Positions 55,255 to 64,000 of a stretch of 64,000 nt of DNA are shown in pieces (the stretch's first letter is position 1; every line of letters starts with the position of its first letter). The notes beneath the pieces are model-generated. The model searched no databases and was not told the DNA's origin. It saw only the letters and a list, made by a program, of their open reading frames with translations. Position numbers and translations under genes: made by a program. This DNA comes from Leuctra nigra (taxonomy: Eukaryota > Arthropoda > Insecta > Plecoptera > Leuctridae), in NCBI GenBank assembly GCA_934045905.1, contig OW203771.1, forward strand, positions 744,001 through 808,000. The letters are read 5' to 3'.

Positions 55255-56840
55255 TGATAGCGGTGTTTCCTGATATCATCATCATCAGATAGGTTTTAAA
55301 AGGGGTGTAATTTCACTGTTTTCACGGCCCTCTAGCACGCAAATGGCATAACCTATTGTTCCCAAATTTAGTATATGGAGTGGGGTGGGCCATAGCTCGA
55401 AATTAAGATATTTCACAACAATGTGAGATTTTCCAATTTTATGATCCAGTAGACCGAAAGTGCCATGTTGTTGCTTACAGTAAAAGTGGTTGGTCTGCTC
55501 CTCAGTTATTAGGCATTTACGGTATGTTGAGTGCGTGTGAGTGTACGGTACGACTTGGCTGGGTGGAGCGACCGCTCCACTAGATATATCAGTATAATTA
55601 CTAACAATCTATTTTTCGACACAATATGCAAATAGTGTTCCATTTAAAATTCAGTTATTCCGTCCACCTTTAAATCGATCAATAATACAACAAATATTAT
55701 TTAGTCTCAAAACAAGTTATAGATATTTATTGATTTACATTTTATAAGAAATATATACTAATAACTCACTGGCTTAGAAGTTCAAGAAGTACTTGGAAAT
55801 GGAATAAATATATGAATATAATAATTATTACAAATATGATCAAGATAATAAAACAAGCGACATAAAATGTACACAAAATAAACCCATAAACATGTGTGAA
55901 CTAAGTAATGCGAAAATGACTATACAGAAAATAATTGTAGATGGTAACAAATAACAGATAACAAAGATTAGATAAACAATAAACAATGTATGATAAGTTT
56001 TTCAGGCTGCATACCGTATTTGGATCCAAACGCCCAGTTCCCCTATCCTTTTAACATTGTGACATAATCACCTGGGCGTGACCTTGAGCCGAATGAATGA
56101 AAATACAGGCATCCATGTTGGATCAGAAAGCCCGACCTTTTCAGTTTGAGCATTATGGGCACAGTTTTCATCTCGTTTGTGGAAGCGGCAAGTTTGATTT
56201 ATCCGTAAATCCTATGGTGACGTCACACGCCCAACTCGCCCCATTGTGGAACTCACCCTTGCTAACTAAGGCGTGTTCAGAAAGACGATGCTTGTAAAGT
56301 GCAATGTAACTGATCTGTTGACATTTGGCAACACTGCCATGTCTGTCAGGACTCATGACGTCACAGCTGGATCTCACTCTCTGCCAAGCTGAGTTTGTCA
56401 CGTGTCAAAGTGGAATGCATTCACAGTGTTGCCATACACTGTGAGCCCCGGTTCGGACGGATATTTTTCACAACGCACATCCACTTATAATTTGTTTAAA
56501 TTCTAAAAAAACACCCTGCGGGGCTAGAACTGGGTTTCGTCTCTATGACCATCATTCGGATATGGCAGCCCCCCCCCCCTCTCCCCTCCCCAAGATCATG
56601 ATGGAAAACTGTTCATACGCGTCTTTCGGGCACCCATAGGATTTTACAAAAGTGGGCGCCCCTGGAGTGAATAATATAAGTGTTAATTAGTATGTGCTAG
56701 AGTATAACATAATGAAAGGGTTGACCGGAAATGATATGAATATCTCTAGTGTTTTGATAGGTATTCTTGTTGTATAGCCAACGCATTTAGTTGTGATAAA
56801 ACTTACCCCCTATCGCGACTACCAGTCGTACACAGAAGTA
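55255..56840. other. No gene recognised; small CCTGCGGGG-family fragment
   Basis: 56480-56660 carries AAATTCTAAAAAAACACCCT, GCGGGGC and a CCCCCCCC run of the dispersed family. 55255-56480 has TGACGTCAC words (56217, 56358) but no credible ORF or TIR. Confidence 0.4.
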
Positions 56841-56849
56841 GTATAAGTT

Positions 56850-57440
56850 GCCTAAAATACAGATATTTGTATACAGAGGGGTGATTTGCAAGACTGGTTT
56901 TACCATTGGCTTTGATCACGACTTAATGCGTTGGCTGTACACACACACGGACACAATAAGTGAGATTAAGGTGCTGCAAGCGCGAGCGATTTTGCCGCGT
57001 GTTGCAGGCACTCTTTTGAATACGATTGGAGACAAAATGGTTTCACGAAATGATTTCAAATTTTAACCATGATTATATAAAGGACAAACTTAGGGTTATC
57101 CCTCGTTGCATTTTTAATTTTTTGCTTAGTTAATTAGTAATAATTAGTTGATTTTTGGTGAGTAATTGTATATTTTCTTGTCTAAATGGGTGCCGTATAA
57201 AATTTAATTTTAAAAATGTGCCAATTGACAACCCTTAGTTTTTCTTTTATCTAATCATGATTAAAATTTGAGATCAATTGGTTCACGGGTTTGGTCTCCA
57301 ATTGTATCGGAAATTTCATTGGTTTGAGCAGTTTTGTTGAATAACCGGCGCCTAATTACAATGCAAGAAGCAAAAATGAAAAAGTGCTACTAACATAGAA
57401 TCAGACTGATCATGTGAACATCCTATCAAAGTTACACCCA
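56850..57440. mobile_element. GGCGCC-ended dispersed repeat, inverted copy
   Basis: CAAGCGCGAGCGATTTTGCC through AATAACCGGCGCCTAATTAC and ATCAGACTGATCATGTGAAC is collinear in reverse with 51575-52030. Confidence 0.7.
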
Positions 57441-57457
57441 CTTATGAAACAATAGAC

Positions 57458-57632
57458 GATTTAACACATTTTCTCGGTGGCTCTGCTTTCTAATAATTTT
57501 CATTTGCAGTTTGATTTCCAGATACCTAAGTGGGGGGTTCAATAATAACAGCCCCCTTCATAGGTACCTGGAAATCAAACTGCATACGAAAATTATTATA
57601 AAGGAAAGCCACCGAGATAATTTGTTAAATCT
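57458..57632. repeat. Perfect-stem hairpin, 175 bp
   Basis: GATTTAACACATTTTCTCGG at the left is nearly exactly inverted at the right (CCGAGATAATTTGTTAAATC). The stem is about 75 bp and the loop about 25 bp. The middle, GCAGTTTGATTTCCAG, resembles GCAGTACCGTGATCC of the 58812 hairpin, so they are one family. Confidence 0.9.
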
Positions 57633-58360
57633 CCTATTTTCCTCGATCAATGAATAGACGTTGTCTATTCACCAAAAGCAGCATTTGACAGATTGCAATT
57701 GTTTGAACGATGCGTCAAGAAAAATGTGTGTTCAGAAGGCCGTGAGAAAAACATATTGCATCTGTCAAATGATGATTTTTGGTGAATAGACCACTCGTTT
57801 TCACAAGAATTTGAATGAATGTGTGATGTAATGAAATATGCCGATTGTATTTGATTGTTGACACTAAGGTATTCATCAATTTCTGTTATTTCGCGATGTA
57901 ATTATAACTTTTACTGAACTCGTTACGATTGGCATCTAAGTGACTTGCCTGCTCGTGCCCTGTGCGCATGAGCACAAGTACTCGTGGTGTAGATGCTAAC
58001 TTTTTCTGCTAGGTGGCGTTTTGCAACTTTTAATGTCCTGCTTCATTTTGAATGTTATGTGATGTGTCAAACCCGGAGAGTTGATAAAATGACAAATGAC
58101 AATCAAACCAATATGTGTGAAGTATGTTCCGTACACCGTGATCAAAATTCTCTATTCTCATTGGTTACCGATACGTCGGTAAAACAAGAGTCTGCTATAA
58201 ATGCATTATTTCGTGAGAATAGCGCGTCCCGATCCGTTTGCTGTTGTAGAATACGAAATGGAATCATATTCGGTTCAGCCGAATTGGGAACACACGAATC
58301 TGATCCGGGACGAATCAGATTCGGCTCGGCCGAATACAAAAGTAAAGTTTTAGTTTATTA

Positions 58361-58491
58361 TCAATGAAATCAGAGCTCACCTACTAGAGTTAGATAATGC
58401 ATTAGCACAGACTTCATGGGATGATGCCATCAAACCTTTCTCAGACAATCATTTTCTTTCGAGGTACCGTTTGTTATTTGTTCGAGTGTAC
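58361..58491. mobile_element. MITE family P, copy 3 (half)
   Basis: Only the right half remains (GATAATGCATTAGCACAGAC to GAGTGTAC). Its flanking sequence (GATTGTAAAGCAA, ACATGCGGAAGGAACAAAGT) equals that beside copy 2. Confidence 0.8.
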
Positions 58492-58768
58492 AGTATATCA
58501 TTTCTGATTGTAAAGCAACACATTCTCGTTTGACAACATGCGGAAGGAACAAAGTCCTGCCCTGGACACGTCATGTTTCATGATGTTTTTGGGAGCTTAA
58601 ACCCTGCACGGCAATCATTTAGTTTCGAACACAATGGAAACGAAATGGGACTCTGAAATAAATCATTTGGAGAGAAATTAGGTAAAATATCTTAACAGTA
58701 AATGATCTAGTTGAGCTAAGTATATTCTTCTAAAAATGAACACAATATGTGATATTTACAATACACAT

Positions 58769-59203
58769 GAAGGGTACAGGGAAAGTATAAGAATAGGTCA
58801 ATAGACAACATTAAAAATTATCTAGCTAGCTCTGCTTTTCAGAAAATTTCACATGCAGTACCGTGATCCTAATATCTATTTATGTTATGCAACAATGGAT
58901 AATAACATAAATAGATATTAGGATCACGGAACTGCATATGAAATTTTTGGAAAATCAGAGCTAACTAGATAATTTATAATGATGTCTATTGTTTGTAAAA
59001 ATGAGTTTAAGGTGTCATCTTGCAGTGATTTTGATGAGCCTTCAGAATATACCCTCGGTTTGTATAAAATATTGCCACAAAGTCTTAAAAACGCAATTGA
59101 AATAGCGATTTGTATGGAAGATAGATACAAGTGTCAACATAAAACTTCGTTTATCTCAGTTTTATTGGGATGTGAATTATAGCGTTATTTCCCTGTACAC
59201 TTC
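58769..59203. mobile_element. GAAGGGTAC-ended element, copy 2 (absent from ANK-B side)
   Basis: Starts GAAGGGTACAGGGAAAG and ends TTTCCCTGTACACTTC, with ACAT on both sides (58765-58768, 59204-59207). ANK-B has the empty site (AATAGACATTGGTCATTGAA at 25860). A second hairpin is nested inside. The right half is the inverse of 29390-29560. Confidence 0.85.
58812..58979. repeat. Hairpin nested in the GAAGGGTAC element
   Basis: A stem of about 76 bp (AATTATCTAGCTAGCTCTGC ... ATCTATTTATGTTAT) faces its inverse across a 14-bp loop (GCAACAATGGATAA). Confidence 0.9.
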
Positions 59204-59296
59204 ACATTGGTAATTGAAGACAAATGTACATGAGCATCAAGATAAAGTGATAGATACGTGGAGATTGAATGTTGATATGGACAACATGTCACGTGA

Positions 59297-59580
59297 CTAA
59301 GAGAATGGATTTAAATACGCTCTGATGGCATCTCGTTGTGTTAATTCACCACAACAACTAGCTAAGTCAATAGGTCGTCGCCCAAGCTTTTCGAGAGCTT
59401 TAGCATCAGCACCAAGATCGTGTAAAAGCTTCACAGCTTCTAGTTGACAAAAGTTACTTGCCCAGTGTAGAGGAGTAAACCTGGCATTGTTCTTCACTTC
59501 GAGATCAAAGCCTTGTTGATAAAGGTATCTTATGACATCTAGATGACCATTCTTACTTGCAAAGTGAATCGCCGTGTTCC
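59297..59580 (-). CDS. ANK-C last exon
   Basis: 284 nt including the stop, acceptor ATGATTTCAG, phase 1. It encodes NTAIHFASKNGHLDVIRYLY then TPLHWASNFCQLEAVKLLHD. It has an extra Cys-Gly-Glu-Leu near the end (LASCCGELTQRDAI) compared with ANK-B. Confidence 0.88.
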
Positions 59581-62500
59581 CTGAAATCATTTGCTAATGA
59601 GACGTGTGTGTTTAATGACGTCACGACACGCTCATGCAAGTAACCGAGGTGTGAACAATTAATATCAGTGTACACTTTGAATAATATTAATAAAATAAAC
59701 TAGGAAAACGCTCTGTGTAACGCGTTAATGAGCGAGCACCGACACGCTTAAGTCGCAACATTGCCAATCGAGCACGATCCATTCAATCAAAGATAACTAA
59801 CTATCATTAATGTTTTTCATTGCAACTTTCCATAATCGTTCTGGAAAAATTAAATAACAGATCAATGAATTTGAGACTTCTCCATCACCATCATCTCGGT
59901 TAACATATATTCAAAACACTTAAAATAGCAATAAGTCTGTAAATTCTTGACCGATTGGGCTGGAAATGTGTAAAATATTATAATAATACTGTGCTACCTA
60001 GTCGAAACGTTGCTTTTTACATAACTGAGAAACACGGTCCATATTCAAAAAAAAATATGTATACATATATACATGCATAATATACATCCCTTATGAATTG
60101 CAACATAATCCACACAATGAACAAGATTATGTTTATCATTGAAACTGAGAATAGCTCTCTATATACTTTGGTATGTAAATAAAACAATCCAGAAAGCAGT
60201 GGAATTTCTTGATACCAACAATCCTGACAGTTTCAAACATTGAAAAATGGCAATAAGTGCATAAGTTATCTAATGATTGGGCTGAAAACATTTAAATAAT
60301 CGAAAATGGTTGTCTTAATGACCATGTAAAATTTGAACCTAATCCAAGCAATTTGATTTTCGACTAATCGTGAGACATTTTAATTTTTGAACCAATCAGA
60401 ATTCAGCTCTCAAAAACTATACACGAGTAAAGAAATAATAGTATGTGTGCAAAGTTTCAGCTAGATCGGAAAAAAATTGTGGCCTGTGCCGTCGGGCCAA
60501 ACACAAAAAGAACAAAATAAAAACACACACAAAAAACAGAGAAAGTGTCCAAAAGTGCAGAATGGAGACGTTCGCTATGCTCGCTCAAAAAGTAATATTA
60601 ATAATTAATACAATATTAATTAGAAAAATATATGTAAAAAAATCACACTTAAATTAAAAATGCGTAAAATTGAAAAATTCATTCGAAAATCAATAAAATA
60701 AAACAAAATATAATTTTAAAGAATCACGTAAAAATCAAAAAAAAATATAATAAGTTTAATTAAAAAAAATAATGAAAACGTCAAACTCAAAATATCCTAA
60801 ATCATCACAAAAAAAGACAATTCAAGTGAAAATCCCAAAATCATTTAAGAATCGAAAAAGATTATGTCTAGGAGGTTCTCACCGTCCTGATCCCTCGCTG
60901 ATATTGACAGACCGCGACGCTCTACCAGGTACTTCAGATCTTCCGGTCGTCCTTCTCGAGCTGCCGAGATCATTACTTCTACCTGTGCTTCCTTCCCTTT
61001 TCCTTGCAGTTCTGCATCCAATCTTGCATTCTTGGGCATCGTTTCCTTCTGAAATATTAGATGAAAGCTAAATTATTAACATTATTTGGAAGATCTAGGC
61101 AGAAGTTGTTTAATGAGGTTAAAAACCAAAATAACAATAAATATTCTGGGGAAAAAGTTTTTTCGATCGCAAAAGTGTACATTTTCATTCAAATATGAAA
61201 TTAAAAATCAGTGTAAATTTTGGCGGGAAAACACTATTCCGGCGAGTGTTGTCATATTTTATTGTAACCATGGCAATATCATTGTTGGTTGATATAAATG
61301 ACATCACTCGCCGGGATGGCGTTTTCCCGCCAAATTAACATTGGTATTTAACTTCATATTTATGAATGAAAATAAACACTTTTTGGTGTAAAAATAGTGT
61401 GCTTTACTATCAAATATGTTGTTATTTTGAATTATAGTTGTTAATAAATTCATGCATATTCGCTATTGACACATCGCTGCAAGCAGTGAGTCAACATAGT
61501 TCTAAACAGGGAGGGGGGGCAAGTTGTGTTCTTGCCCCCCCACTCACCCCACTAAATGTCATGAAAACATAACATTTTTAGTGTTTGATGTATCATTTTG
61601 TAAACAATAAAACTCAAAAAATAAATAATTTCAAATATTAAATAAAATAATGCCCTGCGGGTGCTCTCCACCACCCCGATGTGTTTTTTTTTTTTTAATT
61701 TTAACAAAATATACCTTATAACATATTAAAATTGATTCAAAATATTAAAATACCAAAAGATGCTCATGCGGGGCAAGATAGGGACATGCTCTACACTACC
61801 CCAAAGTGTAAAATTTTAAAAAATATTGGATGTATCAAACATGCGCCTCATAACGTCTCAAAATTGATTTCAATGTTTCGAAAAAACAAAAAAAACGCCC
61901 TGCAAGGCAGAGAGGGTTGGGTGCGCGCCTCCCACATCCCCTTCTCCCTGAGGGAATTGTCTGCCTTGCCTCGCCCACCCCTGGCAGAAATTATGTGGAC
62001 TCCCATGATTCACGATGGAAAGTTTTTCAAGGTCCGAAGTAAGTTTCCTTCTTCTTGACATCACGTGATCTCTCGCAGCTTTCGAACTAAAGTCATGTCA
62101 AGTGCTAGTCGTTGACATGTCAATAACAAGAGCATGTAAACAAACTGTCAATTTATTCAATTCACATTCCAGCTCTCAATACGCATTGCAAATTAACTCA
62201 GGTCTCAGGTGTTTATATTAATGTATTTGGCATACATAAAATTAAATTTAAGAAATTAAAATATAATACAACTTCTAGTATGTCCTTATATAGTTTATGA
62301 TTGTTTACGATTTTCAAGTCAAAGGTTGATATAAAATAAAATTTTCTCATATTCAAAACAACAATTTCAATTAAACTTCTACCATAACATTTTATTATTT
62401 CAACGGCACAATTGCTTGTAGATTTTCTTCGGCGATGCTCTGCTGGTTTGATCTAGGATGAAGGCTGGTGGGGATTCGATTCTTGTTTGCAACGTGTGAA

Positions 62501-63813
62501 ACAAAGGGAATGCCGCGCTTTTGCAACAGATGAAAATACCTCGAATCATTCAATGTCACAAATTATATATCTTCCCATCAGTTAATCTTTAGGGAAGACA
62601 ATGGTGTATCTTAGACATCAATACGATGCCTATGTGAGACGCAGTTAAGAATTTGCTGAAGTGATATTTTGTCCACTCGCTCTGGTTTTAATATTTTCAT
62701 CTTGTTCCTCGAATTATTAAAACTGCCGAAACTTTTTTCCCACACAACATATTGGAATTGTATCTCTACAGTATTTCCTGACGATGCAAACCCAAACGAG
62801 ACATTTTCGTCGCGGCTCTTTCACACGTTGTAAAATGCCTACTGCTTCGATTTTAACGTGGGTGACGTCATGAGTTGCGTATCCACCCAGCCATCATCCG
62901 ATGTTTCATGACCTATTGTCGACGCTTCGGTGAGGTTGTTCTCACCATCTTTCTGAAGATGACGTCAGAGATGACGGAAAGATGACATCGTCCTGACGTC
63001 CACATCGGCCCTTTTTAGGGATTAGATCAAACCAGCTGAGCATCACCGAAGAAAATCTACAAATATTTACCACGGGCTCTGAAAACCGAAGAATATTCAG
63101 CACAATATTTCGTATTTTATTCAAAGACTTCCTCTGGTAGATGACATTATGGACATGAGTCCTCATATTCCCTTCAAAATTTTCCTTAAATGAAAATTAA
63201 GTGGTAAAAGTGCTTTTAGGTATCTCTTTTTTATGATTTTTTATTTTTTATGATTTACTTGATTTGATGATTATCTATTGAGAATGAAGAATATGATTCA
63301 AAATAATGACAATAACTGTGTAAATGTCTGAATAAGTGTCAGAATGCAATTGCTTTTACACGTCAATAGCAGAGTAATTATCGTTGTTATAAGAGATTTT
63401 GTTTTGTTAAATCCCTCTTAGAAGTATCTGACACGAAAATATCTCGCTTCTTGAAAAGAACATGAAATTTGTCTATAATAACAGTCAGGAGTTGGTTCAG
63501 GTAGTTATTACTGGCGTGTGTTTTTCAACGCGTTGCACCAAGCAATTTACTTGATTAGAAATACGGTTCACATCAGAAGCGATTTCCATACTTACAGGAA
63601 GTTCTTCCAATCTTTTCTCCACCTTCATTTGTCTTCCAGCCATTTCCTCCATGTTCTGTGTCAACTTCTGAACAGAAGCTGCTTGCTGTCCTTGCCCCCT
63701 CTTCATGTCCACCATGTTCGTCGTCAATTTCTGAACAGCAGCTGCTTGCCCGGTCCTCATCTCATCCATGCTCTTCTTCAACTGCCTCATCTCAGCCGCC
63801 AAGTCCTCATTTC
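59297..63813 (-). CDS. ANK-C: coiled-coil/ankyrin-repeat protein, three 3' exons in window
   Basis: Exons in order: 63813-63596, 61048-60883, 59580-59297. Junctions are AG/GT and phases (1 in; 0; 1) equal those of ANK-B. The coiled-coil exon encodes NEDLAAEMRQLKKSMDEMRT then VQKLTTNMVDMKRG and LTQNMEEMAGRQ. The second encodes KETMPKNARLDAELQGKGKE and EDLKYLVERRGLSIS. The last has ankyrin repeats (TAIHFASKNGHLDVIRYLYQ; TPLHWASNFCQLEAVKLLHD) and the tail DAIRAYLNPFS. First exons lie right of the window. It is the closest relative of ANK-B, by segmental duplication. No disabling change is seen in these three exons. Confidence 0.78.
59700..60588 (-). mobile_element. CTAG/TTGAGCGAGC repeat family, copy 6, in the ANK-C intron
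   Basis: 889 bp. On the minus strand it begins TTGAGCGAGCATAGCGAACG and ends CAGAGCGTTTTCCTAG followed by T. The ANK-B intron is empty at this place (26345-26400), which dates the insertion after the duplication. Confidence 0.8.
60883..61048 (-). CDS. ANK-C exon before last
   Basis: 166 nt, phase 0 in, phase 1 out. Acceptor ATATTTCAG, donor GACG|GTGAGA. It encodes KETMPKNARLDAELQGKGKE then AREGRPEDLKYLVERRGLSI. It is six residues longer at the start than ANK-B, because a different acceptor AG is used. Confidence 0.83.
61140..61430. mobile_element. Foldback element with GGCGGGAAAAC arms
   Basis: TTCATTCAAATATGAAATTA...TGGCGGGAAAACACTATTCC faces GGGATGGCGTTTTCCCGCCA...TTCATATTTATGAATGAAAA. 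One arm alone is present beside ANK-B (28490-28555), where it is joined to a truncated CTAG element. Confidence 0.8.
61500..62010. repeat. Dispersed repeat (CCTGCGGGG family)
   Basis: Tandem-like succession of diverged units with AATGCCCTGCGGG (61651), GATGCTCATGCGGGGC (61758) and AACGCCCTGCAAGGC (61893). Each is preceded by TTCAAAATATTAAAATACC or a variant. It ends in CCACCCCTGGCAGAAAT, as at 9012-9030. Confidence 0.7.
62413..63099. mobile_element. Inverted-repeat insertion with 7-bp duplication GCACAAT (absent near ANK-B)
   Basis: GCACAAT lies at 62406-62412 and 63100-63106. Inside, TGTAGATTTTCTTCGGCGAT at the left and its inverse at the right (ATCACCGAAGAAAATCTACA) form long arms of about 39 bp. 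ANK-B is uninterrupted at 28880-28900 (ACGGCATAATATTTCATA). 687 bp, no recognisable protein. Confidence 0.82.
63596..63813 (-). CDS. ANK-C coiled-coil exon
   Basis: 218 nt, phase 1 in, phase 0 out. Acceptor GATCGTAG, donor CCT|GTAAGT. Three heptad-rich units. The splice sites and the outer residues (NEDLAAEM at the start, EKRLEELP at the end) are the same as in ANK-B; only the inner unit count differs. Confidence 0.87.
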
Positions 63814-63844
63814 CTACGATCACACAACAAGGACGGTTTCATTA

Positions 63845-63965
63845 AGGTGCTTTAAGCGCAAACGATTTTGCTGCTTGTTGTAGACACTTTTTTTGGATAT
63901 GATTATAGAAAATAAGTGTGGATGAAATGTTTTGAAGTTCTAATAATGGTTAGATAATAAGAAAA
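63845..63965. repeat. Fragment of the GGCGCC-ended repeat
   Basis: GGTGCTTTAAGCGCAAACGA, TTTTGCTGC and GGATATGATTATAGA correspond, with divergence, to 56970-57070. Confidence 0.55.
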
Positions 63966-64000
63966 CGTATAAAAATTGTTACTTGATATATTTTTAATAT

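Noticed and set aside
55200..56460. TGACGTCAC words as a CRE-type promoter
   Set aside because: They recur in dispersed repeats here and no gene start lies nearby.

Overview
This is an AT-rich animal nuclear sequence, almost certainly an arthropod and probably an insect. The evidence is spliced genes with GT/AG introns, a Lrrk (ROCO-family kinase) orthologue, several lineages of non-LTR retrotransposon and many short inverted-repeat transposons. No bacterial operon structure is visible. The species cannot be fixed from the sequence alone.

Layout. (1) 1-4.76 kb, minus strand: a non-LTR retrotransposon. Its ORF1 carries an SGNH-hydrolase domain and an 18-residue tandem repeat. Its EN-RT ORF2 is open to the window edge. 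(2) 4.96-22.6 kb, plus strand: eleven phase-consistent exons of Lrrk, covering the end of the Roc GTPase domain, COR and the linker after it. The N-terminal part lies left of the window. The kinase and C-terminal exons do not appear in the remaining 41 kb. The introns are packed with mobile elements, and one COR exon has a 157-bp tandem duplication. (3) 25.9-63.9 kb, minus strand: three related coiled-coil/ankyrin-repeat genes, called here ANK-B (25.97-32.03 kb), ANK-A (47.87-53.80 kb) and ANK-C (59.30-63.81 kb, 5' end outside). Flanks and introns of B and C are collinear, so they are a segmental duplication. Their differences reveal several mobile elements as filled versus empty sites. (4) 37.5-43.0 kb, minus strand: a complete non-LTR retrotransposon with two intact ORFs (SAP-like/coiled-coil/polyQ/SGNH protein and EN-RT). 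(5) 43.4-47.87 kb, plus strand: another non-LTR element whose endonuclease region is split by a cassette of about 1.4 kb. The cassette holds an array of GGAATAACGCCAACTC-type palindromes and, on the minus strand, a short C3HC4 RING-finger ORF resembling the C-terminal RING of IAP proteins.

The repeat landscape includes hAT-like elements with exact 8-bp target duplications (6978-7785, 9719-10125, 50957-51545) and a MITE family with long TIRs (four copies). It also includes a TA-type MITE (three copies), a GAAGGGTAC-ended element with 4-bp duplications, and a family of about 0.9-1.1 kb ending in CTAG|T and TTGAGCGAGCG (Helitron-like?). Large foldbacks and two tRNA-like sequences are also present.

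The genes do not form a pathway. The host genes are Lrrk, a Roco signalling kinase, and a local cluster of ankyrin scaffold-type proteins. Almost everything else is selfish DNA. The most interesting parts are the palindrome/RING cassette, splice-site and exon evolution in the ankyrin cluster, the in-frame TGA joining the two ORFs of the first retrotransposon, and the duplicated Lrrk exon.
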